Source of the DNA: Paenibacillus brevis
GTDB lineage: Bacteria; Bacillota; Bacilli; Paenibacillales; Paenibacillaceae
NCBI RefSeq assembly: GCF_018919145.1
Contig: NZ_JAHLQJ010000001.1
Span: 248,001-312,000 of the forward strand
DNA: 64,000 nt
Reading direction: 5' to 3'
The notes under the pieces are model-generated. The model had not been told where the DNA came from. It saw only the letters and a program-made list of their open reading frames with translations, and searched no databases. The translations under genes were made by a program, and so were the position numbers. Positions within the stretch are counted from its first letter, which is position 1. Each line of letters begins with the position of its first letter. Positions 9,173-16,190 of this stretch are shown in pieces.

Positions 9173-9409
9173 TTGTATGTAATGATTCCGATTTATAGGA
9201 CAATATTACTACACCCGTTGTGAATTTTCTATGGATTTTGACATGGAATTCAAGCAATTTTCTAAGATTTTCCTATGGAATGGCCCGTTGAATGTCTATT
9301 CGACATGAATGCTCTTGAACTTGATCAATGAGGGTGAAAAATGTCGCTCACTATGCTACAATACGGGAATGTTCAACGGGAAAACACCTAGGGGGTTATT
9401 CGAATCACC

Positions 9410-10045
9410 ATGCTAATTATCGGTATCGCCGGCGGCACCGGCTCTGGAAAAACGACGGTGGCCCGCTCCGTAATCGAGCAGCTCGGGCCGGATAAGGTTA
9501 CATTCATCTCACAAGATAATTATTACAAGGATCAATCGCATTTGACGATGGATCAGCGGGTTCTGACGAACTATGATCATCCGTTTGCTTTTGACAATGA
9601 GTTGCTGATCGAACATCTGTTGATGCTGAGAAACAAGCAAACTGCGGCTGCGCCGGTATATGACTTCACCAACCATACCCGTTCCACAACGGAGAACATC
9701 GTGCTGAAGCCGAACCGGATCGCCATTGTTGAGGGACTCTTCGTCCTGTACGATGAGAAGCTGCGCAATATGCTCAATATTAAAGTGTTCGTCGATACCG
9801 ATTCCGATGTCCGGCTTCTTCGCCGCGTGCTGCGGGATATGGAGGAGAGAGGACGCTCTATTCATTCCATTCACCAGCAATACCTGGCCACCGTCAAGCC
9901 GATGCATGAGGCTTTTATTGAGCCTTCCAAGAAATATGCAGACCTCATCATTCCCGAAGGAGGACATAATGAGGTAGGCATTCAATTACTCTCGATCTTA
10001 ACGGAGAAATATTTGTCAGGCAGCGGAAACTGGCCGGAAATCTAG
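9410..10045 (+). CDS. udk: Uridine kinase
   Basis: 211 residues. Phosphorylates uridine and cytidine with ATP or GTP in pyrimidine salvage (cytosolic). Shows the P-loop GGTGSGKT at residues 8-15, the substrate-binding ISQDNYYKD block, the NYDHP..FD motif, the PVYDF segment, and the EGLFVL and DTDSDVRLLRR blocks typical of Udk. The length is that of the Bacillus enzyme. The ribosome site AGGGGG lies 13 nt before the ATG, somewhat far. A single gene, convergent with the GGDEF gene only 22 nt away, with no clear terminator between them. Confidence 0.95.
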   Translation: MLIIGIAGGTGSGKTTVARSVIEQLGPDKVTFISQDNYYKDQSHLTMDQRVLTNYDHPFAFDNELLIEHLLMLRNKQTAAAPVYDFTNHTRSTTENIVLKPNRIAIVEGLFVLYDEKLRNMLNIKVFVDTDSDVRLLRRVLRDMEERGRSIHSIHQQYLATVKPMHEAFIEPSKKYADLIIPEGGHNEVGIQLLSILTEKYLSGSGNWPEI

Positions 10046-10067
10046 CCCGCAGCCTGTTGTTATACAG

Positions 10068-11192
10068 CTACACGGAAGAACCGGATGACTTTCTGGCATG
10101 TTGCTTGGCCACCGTCTGGTTCTTGCCGTGTTTTTTTGCATAATACAGACAAGCATCCGCTTCCTCGAACAAGGTGGAACTGGATTTGCCGCGCACATGC
10201 TCCGCCACGCCAATGCTGACCGAGATTCGGTTCCCCTTCATTTCGTCATGCGCTATTGAACAAATAAGTTCCCGGGTCTGCTCCATTTCCTGATAGGCTT
10301 CGAATAAGGTCTTGCCGGGAAAAATAACGACGAATTCCTCGCCGCCATATCTAGCAATGATCTCATTCTGGGACAATGCATCCTTCACCGCTTGGGCCAC
10401 CCGGCTCAACACAACATCTCCCACAGCATGTCCATATGTATCATTCACACTCTTGAAGTTATCAATGTCCATGATCGCCAGCTGCAAAGGCATGGCGTTA
10501 TTGTTGCTTTGCTCGATCAACTGCTCCAAATATTCATGCATCGTCTTGTGATTGTATAAATCGGTCAGCGCATCAATCTTGGCAAGCCGTTCCATGACCG
10601 CATTCTTCACCACCAAATCCTGCTCCGAGGTCACCATGCGCATAAAATCAGCAATCATTTGCTTGCCTTGCGCAATGATCTGCAGTGCGATATACAGAAT
10701 GCCGAGCATAATAGCGAAAAAGGTGCAGAGATCATAGGGGGTCATTATCGTTCTGAACTCGGGAAAGCCGTTATAAATAAAGAAGAAGATCAACAAATTC
10801 GATATAAACGCCAAGTACAGCAGTCTTTTCCTGAAGAAAAAGAGAGACACCAGGATTGGAAGCACCAGAATATATTCCAGATGCAATCCCTGGTTGCCGA
10901 TCATTAAGGCGGCCGCGATCAGCGTCCCGCTAAGCACGGCCCATTCCGGCTTCTCCATGGAACGATAATACAAGATCTCATTCGTCCCGATAATTGCAAG
11001 CTGAGTCAGCGTGGGCACAATAATTCTCTCCATGAGATATTCCCAGCCTAACAGCTCGACTCTCCCTTCTAACCACAATAAAGCCCCAATCCATTCTGCC
11101 GAGAGAGAAAGAAACAATATGATCCAATATGTAGTTATGACTTTTCTATAAAGCTTCCTACTGTCCGTTAGAAGCGGGATTTTCGCTATCAT
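10068..11192 (-). CDS. Diguanylate cyclase, membrane-bound (GGDEF)
   Basis: 374 residues. Makes cyclic di-GMP from two GTP. The N-terminal half holds about six hydrophobic segments (MASE-like sensor region, to about residue 185). A short helix leads to the GGDEF domain (LTDLYNHKTM, MDIDNFKSVNDTYGH, RYGGEEFVVIF, SIGVAEH). The active-site signature is intact as GGEEF. The RxxD inhibitory site expected five residues before it reads SQNE, so feedback inhibition by product is unlikely. It begins 23 nt after the HD-GYP gene and is probably co-transcribed with it. Confidence 0.93.
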   Translation of the reverse strand: MIAKIPLLTDSRKLYRKVITTYWIILFLSLSAEWIGALLWLEGRVELLGWEYLMERIIVPTLTQLAIIGTNEILYYRSMEKPEWAVLSGTLIAAALMIGNQGLHLEYILVLPILVSLFFFRKRLLYLAFISNLLIFFFIYNGFPEFRTIMTPYDLCTFFAIMLGILYIALQIIAQGKQMIADFMRMVTSEQDLVVKNAVMERLAKIDALTDLYNHKTMHEYLEQLIEQSNNNAMPLQLAIMDIDNFKSVNDTYGHAVGDVVLSRVAQAVKDALSQNEIIARYGGEEFVVIFPGKTLFEAYQEMEQTRELICSIAHDEMKGNRISVSIGVAEHVRGKSSSTLFEEADACLYYAKKHGKNQTVAKQHARKSSGSSV

Positions 11193-11215
11193 CTCATTCT
11201 CCCTGCGGCCCGGTA

Positions 11216-12220
11216 CTAATCGGGTATAAAAATGCTTTTAATATGTATGTCCGTTCTTCGGCTTAAATCGATGAATTCTTCTCCTGCTTTCACGAGGGGA
11301 GCTAGCGGCTGATGCGGATTCAAGCTAATGACTTCACCGATACGTCCATCCGTCAGCAGCACCATCTCACCGATCAGCTTCTCCAATATTTTATCCAGGA
11401 ACAAGGTGACGATCACCGGATCGAGCAGGCCGAAGATGCCGTCCCGCATCTGCTCCACGATCTGATAAAATGCTCTAGGCTCATGATAGGAGCGCCGGGA
11501 GGACATGGCATGGAAAATATCTGCCACAGCTATAATCTTGCTGAACAGCTCGATCTCATGCTCCTTGACTCCAAGCGGATAGCCGCGGCCATCATTGCGT
11601 TCATGGTGCTGAAGCGCGGCGAGCGGAATGCGGGGATCCAAGTAGGGAACCCTGCACAGCAGGTCATAACCGAACTCGGCATGCAGCTTGACTTGCTCAT
11701 ATTCCTCACTCGTCAGCTTATCCGGCTTGTTAAGGATGTCGGCCGGTATGTACACCTTGCCTACATCATGCAGCGTTCCAGCCAGAGACAGGATCTCCAG
11801 TTCCTCATCCGGCAGCTCCATCCATCTGCCAATGAGCGTGGATAGGATGCCGACTCCGATATTATGCTGATAGGTATACTCGTCGACGGCCTTCACCGAT
11901 TCGAAGAGCTGGAACAGATTAGAGTGCTGTGAGACTTGAAGGACGAGAGGAATCACCTCTCCCTTAACATCTTCCACAGGCACCTTGCCTGTCAGCCCGA
12001 TGGACTCGAATAATTCCTTTGACCGCAGCACGGCCTGATCCACAAAATTAATGACCGGGTTGGGGGCCGGGTTCAGAAGCTCCAAGTTATATAGATCAAC
12101 CCGATGATTGCCCAACATCCCGATCAATTCCTCATCCAGCATACTTCCCGCAGGGATTAATGTCACACCTAAATCACTGACTACATCATCCCTAACCTTT
12201 TTTCCGACAAAATTCATCAT
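11216..12220 (-). CDS. HD-GYP domain phosphodiesterase
   Basis: 334 residues. HD-GYP proteins hydrolyse cyclic di-GMP. About 130 residues of uncharacterised N-terminus precede the metal-binding block LHDVGK, then HHERNDGRGYP (the GYP signature) and the VADIFHAM helix. A C-terminal extension (about 285-334) carries the GRIGEVI..NPHQPLAP stretch common in Bacillota HD-GYP proteins. The frame is open to 12280, but ATG 12220 follows GGGGGAG and is preferred. It is first in a two-gene operon with the cyclase, so the pair may set a local cyclic di-GMP balance (inference). Confidence 0.9.
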   Translation of the reverse strand: MMNFVGKKVRDDVVSDLGVTLIPAGSMLDEELIGMLGNHRVDLYNLELLNPAPNPVINFVDQAVLRSKELFESIGLTGKVPVEDVKGEVIPLVLQVSQHSNLFQLFESVKAVDEYTYQHNIGVGILSTLIGRWMELPDEELEILSLAGTLHDVGKVYIPADILNKPDKLTSEEYEQVKLHAEFGYDLLCRVPYLDPRIPLAALQHHERNDGRGYPLGVKEHEIELFSKIIAVADIFHAMSSRRSYHEPRAFYQIVEQMRDGIFGLLDPVIVTLFLDKILEKLIGEMVLLTDGRIGEVISLNPHQPLAPLVKAGEEFIDLSRRTDIHIKSIFIPD

Positions 12221-12320
12221 GGAAGCTCCCCCATTGGAGTAGGAAAATAGTCTCATGCTCCTAAGGCCATTGTACAACAACTTGCAAAAAAACGCGCTAT
12301 GACAAATTAGATTGTCGAAT

Positions 12321-12358
12321 AAAAAAACCGCCGGTATAGACCTCTATACCAGCGGCTT
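12321..12358 (-). terminator. Terminator of the MATE-deacetylase operon
   Basis: AACCGCCGGTATAG pairs with CTATACCAGCGGCTT; read leftwards it is followed by a run of T. It starts 9 nt beyond the deacetylase stop. Confidence 0.8.
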
Positions 12359-12366
12359 ATCCTGTA

Positions 12367-12999
12367 TTACAGAGCAGATGAGATTAGCTCGCTGACCGTA
12401 ATGAGCTCATATCCATCAGCGGTCAGCTCGGGCACCAGAATGGATACTGCCTCAATCGTCTGGGAACGGTCATCAAAGCCATCATGAAAGATCAAGATAC
12501 TCCCTGGCCTGACTTCACTTCTTGTTTTCTCCAGAATATGCTCCACACCCGGCATTTCCCAATCATTCGTCTCCGAATTCAGCGCGCCCATCATGTGATA
12601 TTTCATATCTTCCGATACGCTGCCGACCATCTCGTTCTGGTCGAAATAGGGCGGACGAAAAACCTTGGGCTTCACGCCTGTCAACTGTTCGATCAACGCC
12701 TCTGTTTGAACAAGTTCATCCTTCGCTTCCGGCTTCTGAAGCTTCGTCATTGCAGGATGGGTGAAGGAGTGGTTGCCGATCTCATGGCCCTCTGCATGGA
12801 CCGCCCGAACCATCTCGGGATGCTGCTCCATTTGACTGCCAATCATGAAGAACGTTGCCTTTCCCTGAACCTTTCGAAAGACTTCCATCACCTGGAGCGT
12901 ATATACAGGATTCGGTCCATCATCAAAGGTGATGGCAACAGCCTTTCTTCTCGTAGGAACCTGATGAATCAGTGTGTTATAAGGCAACATGATGAACAT
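12367..12999 (-). CDS. Polysaccharide deacetylase (NodB homology)
   Basis: 210 residues, a single carbohydrate-esterase-4 domain. It has motif 1 TFDDGPN (catalytic base and metal Asp), motif 2 HEIGNHSFTHP (metal His pair), motif 3 RPPYFD and the late ILIFHDG block (motif 5 His). The family removes N-acetyl groups from peptidoglycan, chitin oligomers or related glycans. No signal peptide or membrane segment is evident, which is unusual for a wall-acting enzyme and suggests an intracellular or non-classically exported form. It lies 11 nt downstream of the MATE gene and is probably co-transcribed. Confidence 0.9.
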   Translation of the reverse strand: MFIMLPYNTLIHQVPTRRKAVAITFDDGPNPVYTLQVMEVFRKVQGKATFFMIGSQMEQHPEMVRAVHAEGHEIGNHSFTHPAMTKLQKPEAKDELVQTEALIEQLTGVKPKVFRPPYFDQNEMVGSVSEDMKYHMMGALNSETNDWEMPGVEHILEKTRSEVRPGSILIFHDGFDDRSQTIEAVSILVPELTADGYELITVSELISSAL

Positions 13000-13010
13000 C
13001 TCCTCCCGTT

Positions 13011-14399
13011 CTAGATCAGCTTATGCTGATACCACTTGGTCCCGCGGTAACGCCACATGAAGATAGCCCCGCGAACCCCCCATTCGCAGTTCATAGCCAG
13101 CCAGACGCCTAATATGCCGAAGTTGAAGGTAATCCCCAGCAGATAACCGAGCACGACCCGGAACAACCACATGGTCAGCATGGAAGTGATCGAAGTGAAC
13201 TTGGAATCGCCGGCGGCGCGAAGCGCCGAAGGAGCAATAAAGCTGATCGGCCAAAGGAAGATTTGAACGATAGTATTGATCAGCAGAATGATGAAAATAT
13301 CATGGACAATTTCAGTTGGCGGCTCAAAGATACCGACAAGCGGATAGAAGAACGGCATAATGATAATACCGATCAAGAACAAGGTGACGGAGCCAATCAC
13401 CAGAAATGACTTGATGAATTTTCGGGCATCTGCGACATTGCCTCTCCCGATGCATTGTCCTACGACCGTTACAATCGTCAAGGATAACGCACCCGCAGGA
13501 ATTTGCAGCACTCCTGCAAGCGATCCGGCTATGGCATTGGTAGCTATCGCATACGTTCCCAGGCTGACAATGAACACCTGGGTCAGCAGTTTACCGCCGT
13601 TAAAGAACATTTGCTCGGCGGCAAATGGCACACCGATGAACATAATCTTGCGCAGCATGGACAACGGAAGGGTAAAGAGATCGCGTATGCCCAAATGCAG
13701 CGCCGCATCCAGCTTGAATATATAATACAGTGCGCATATTGCTCCTGCATAGCGGGCAATATTGACGGATAACGTCATCCCGAATACACCCATGTCGAGT
13801 ACATTGATAAACAGTACATTGAGCAATACATACAGAAGATTCGTAATCAGCGATAATGCCAGAGAAGCTCTCGACTTGCCTATACCGCGCAATGCACCGC
13901 ACACGGCTTGCACAATGGCAATCCCCATGTATGACACGCCGCTCCCGATCAGATACGTTCGCGCGCTATTGAGTACGTCCGCATCCGCGCCCCCGAAGAG
14001 CAGGCTGAGAATCGGGGTGTGAAACACGACCAGGAACATGCCGATTACCAGCGCAGTGAGCGAGACTGCCGTAACACTGCCGGCGGCAGACTTAGACACC
14101 ATCAATTGGTTCCCGCTGCCTTTATATTGGGCGACTACCACAGTCCCCCCCGTAGCAATAGCCACAAAGACATTGATCAGGAACATATTGATCGAATCCA
14201 CCATGTTCACTGCACTGACAGCCGCCACACCCGAGGAGCTGATCATTGCTGTATTTACCAGGTTCAAGCCGACAATGAAGGCCTGATCAATCAGGATCGG
14301 CAGGAACAAAGCAATAACCTGGCGGTAATCCATCGTCTCACCCGACAGGTGTCTTTCGAGAAAATTATTGTATTTAGGGCTTAATCTGAGCTGTTTCAT
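13011..14399 (-). CDS. MATE-family multidrug/sodium antiporter
   Basis: 462 residues with twelve hydrophobic segments in two related halves. Visible family signatures are VNTAMIS near TM1-2, GVSYMGIAIVQAVCGALRGIGKS after TM6 (quoted in part: VQAVCGALRGIG) and the second-half GQCIGRG and LRAAGDSK motifs. MATE proteins export cationic drugs or metabolites in exchange for Na+ or H+. The frame is open to 14495; ATG 14399 is taken because family members start with a short hydrophilic tail and the upstream extension is basic and unlike the family. The ribosome site is weak. First gene of an operon with the deacetylase. Confidence 0.9.
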   Translation of the reverse strand: MKQLRLSPKYNNFLERHLSGETMDYRQVIALFLPILIDQAFIVGLNLVNTAMISSSGVAAVSAVNMVDSINMFLINVFVAIATGGTVVVAQYKGSGNQLMVSKSAAGSVTAVSLTALVIGMFLVVFHTPILSLLFGGADADVLNSARTYLIGSGVSYMGIAIVQAVCGALRGIGKSRASLALSLITNLLYVLLNVLFINVLDMGVFGMTLSVNIARYAGAICALYYIFKLDAALHLGIRDLFTLPLSMLRKIMFIGVPFAAEQMFFNGGKLLTQVFIVSLGTYAIATNAIAGSLAGVLQIPAGALSLTIVTVVGQCIGRGNVADARKFIKSFLVIGSVTLFLIGIIIMPFFYPLVGIFEPPTEIVHDIFIILLINTIVQIFLWPISFIAPSALRAAGDSKFTSITSMLTMWLFRVVLGYLLGITFNFGILGVWLAMNCEWGVRGAIFMWRYRGTKWYQHKLI

Positions 14400-14576
14400 A
14401 GAATCACATTCTTTTCTTATAAGATAATATAAATTGAAAAAACCCTTCCTGCGAAGAGCTTTCACGAAATATATATCGATTTCTATCAACTTCAAAATGC
14501 TGGTAGAGGTCAGTTCGACGATACCACTCTACATGTTTTATGTCAATGAATCCAGGTACATTCCGGCGTCTTCCCC

Positions 14577-14604
14577 TTGACAATTTCACAACGGCATATA
14601 TAAT
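14577..14604 (+). promoter_or_regulatory. SigA promoter of the DMT transporter gene
   Basis: TTGACA (14577-14582), 16-nt spacer, TATAAT (14599-14604): both hexamers match the consensus exactly, so strong constitutive expression is likely. Confidence 0.85.
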
Positions 14605-14650
14605 GATACAGTTTTCACAAAGTCGACTGGAATCAGGAGGGAGTATTGTT

Positions 14651-15559
14651 ATGTGGTTTCTATTTGCTCTGCTTACCGCCTTCGCTTGGGGCGCGGCGGA
14701 TTTATTTTATAAGAAAGGAAGCGATCCGGAGGACCGGTACAGCCATATCAAGATCGTTATTATGGTCGGTCTGGTGATGGGAATTCACGCCTTCTCCTAC
14801 ATGCTCATTCAAGGAATCGATTTTGACCCCCTCGATATGCTCCGATATTTGCCGGTGTCAGCGCTCTACATTCTATCCATGACCCTGGGCTATATCGGGT
14901 TGCGGTATATGGAACTTTCCATCGCTTCGCCCGTGCAGAATTCCTCCGGTGCAGTGACGACGATCCTGCTTTTTATTTTCTTCACCCATGTTCTAAGCGG
15001 CATTCAGGTCACGGGAATCATTCTTATTACCGGCGGTGTGGTGGCTATCGCTGTATTGGAGAAAAGACAGGAGCTTCGCCTGCTCCAGGCGGATTCCGCC
15101 GTTCTGGATAAGAAATATCAGATCGGAGTCATGGCGGTCCTGTTCCCTATTCTTTACTGCATCATTGACGGGCTGGGCACCTTTGCCGATGGGATCTATC
15201 TGGATGAGCTCAGTCTCATCAGCGAGGATGCGGCGCTGCTTGCTTATGAATTTACCTTTTTCCTCTGTGCAGTCATCGCCTTTATTTATTTGAAATGGAT
15301 CAAGAAGCAGTCCTTCCATCTGTTCCGTGAGCGTGTGAAAGGGTATGCTGCCATCTTCGAGACGATCGGCCAGTTCTTCTACGTCTTCGCGATGGCCAAT
15401 AACGCGATTATCGCTGCGCCATTGATTGCCTCGTACAGCATATTCTCCGTTATCCTGTCCCGACTCTTCCTGAAGGAACGGCTCAGCAAGCTTCAGTATG
15501 GAGTCATTGTTGTCGTCATGATCGGTATCGCGCTGCTCGGCATTGCTGATGAATTGTAA
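14651..15559 (+). CDS. EamA/DMT-superfamily transporter
   Basis: 302 residues with ten hydrophobic segments in two EamA-like halves (first half ends near ILITGGVVAIAVLEKR, second half ends near MIGIALLGIADEL). The family exports metabolites or amino acids, or imports sugars and quaternary amines. The start with FAWGAADLFYKKG and the EL[SA]IASPVQNSSG block are typical. ATG 14651 has AGGAGGGAG 7 nt upstream and sits 47 nt after the promoter's -10 box. Substrate unknown. Single gene, convergent with the DUF378 gene across a strong hairpin. Confidence 0.88.
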   Translation: MWFLFALLTAFAWGAADLFYKKGSDPEDRYSHIKIVIMVGLVMGIHAFSYMLIQGIDFDPLDMLRYLPVSALYILSMTLGYIGLRYMELSIASPVQNSSGAVTTILLFIFFTHVLSGIQVTGIILITGGVVAIAVLEKRQELRLLQADSAVLDKKYQIGVMAVLFPILYCIIDGLGTFADGIYLDELSLISEDAALLAYEFTFFLCAVIAFIYLKWIKKQSFHLFRERVKGYAAIFETIGQFFYVFAMANNAIIAAPLIASYSIFSVILSRLFLKERLSKLQYGVIVVVMIGIALLGIADEL

Positions 15560-15576
15560 CTCTCCACCAGCAAATG

Positions 15577-15612
15577 AAAAACGGCCGTTCAGGAAGTCCT
15601 GAGCGGCCGTTC
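15577..15612. terminator. Strong bidirectional hairpin between convergent genes
   Basis: AACGGCCGTTCAGG pairs with CCTGAGCGGCCGTT around an AAGT loop. Leftward it ends in TTTTT, so it best serves the DUF378 gene; rightward the tail is less T-rich. Confidence 0.8.
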
Positions 15613-15644
15613 ATTCATTATTGCTCATCCTCCGCGGCTTAGCC

Positions 15645-15857
15645 TCAGCGGGCCCGCTCCTCTTCGTTCACGTCGCCGTAGAACTTGAGCGAGTAAAGCG
15701 CACATAGTCCGACGATGACGTAGACGATTCGGGATAGCATGGCACTCTGTCCGCCAAAGATGGCTGCTACCAGATCATACTGGAACAGACCAACCAAAAG
15801 CCAGTTGAGCCCTCCCACGATCAAAAGCGTAAGCGCGATATTGTTCATTGTTCTCAT
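15645..15857 (-). CDS. DUF378 small membrane protein (YuzA-like)
   Basis: 70 residues with two transmembrane segments. It carries the family pattern LLIVGGLNWLLVGLFQYDLV followed by IVYVIVGLCALYSL, and ends in an acidic/basic tail. DUF378 proteins are widespread in Bacillota and have no known function. The region after the start is GTGGGCAGAC-rich without a strong ribosome site in view apart from a purine-rich GAGGAGTGGG 7 nt before the ATG. Confidence 0.88.
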   Translation of the reverse strand: MRTMNNIALTLLIVGGLNWLLVGLFQYDLVAAIFGGQSAMLSRIVYVIVGLCALYSLKFYGDVNEEERAR

Positions 15858-15936
15858 GTCTGCCCACTCCTCGCAATGGTGTTCATTAAGAAAATGCCCA
15901 GGAGTGGACAGATTTATTCAAACCTTCAAATGATTG

Positions 15937-16122
15937 TCATTGACGCTTCTTTCTCTGCCGCGAGAATACCCAGAGAGCGGCTAATACCATGGCCATCGTT
16001 CCTAGACTGCTTGCCGAATCCTGATTCATTCCAAACAGCATACATATGGACGTAACAGCAAAATTCGTCAAGACTGCGATCGCAATCAACATCAACGGGC
16101 GTGAAAAATTGTATCCCCTCAT
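15937..16122 (-). CDS. Small hypothetical membrane protein
   Basis: 61 residues with two hydrophobic segments (PLMLIAIAVLTNFAVTSICML and SLGTMAMVLAALWVF, the first quoted in full and the second in part) and a basic tail RQRKKRQ. AGGAGAGC directly precedes the ATG, which supports translation. No family recognised. It stands alone between DUF378 and the GH3 gene, and the charge pattern suggests the tail lies in the cytoplasm. Confidence 0.6.
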   Translation of the reverse strand: MRGYNFSRPLMLIAIAVLTNFAVTSICMLFGMNQDSASSLGTMAMVLAALWVFSRQRKKRQ

Positions 16123-16190
16123 GCTCTCCTACTCCCCTGACTCAATAATGTCCTTTAATAAGTAACATTATAGCAGTTCCCGGGCTTCTT

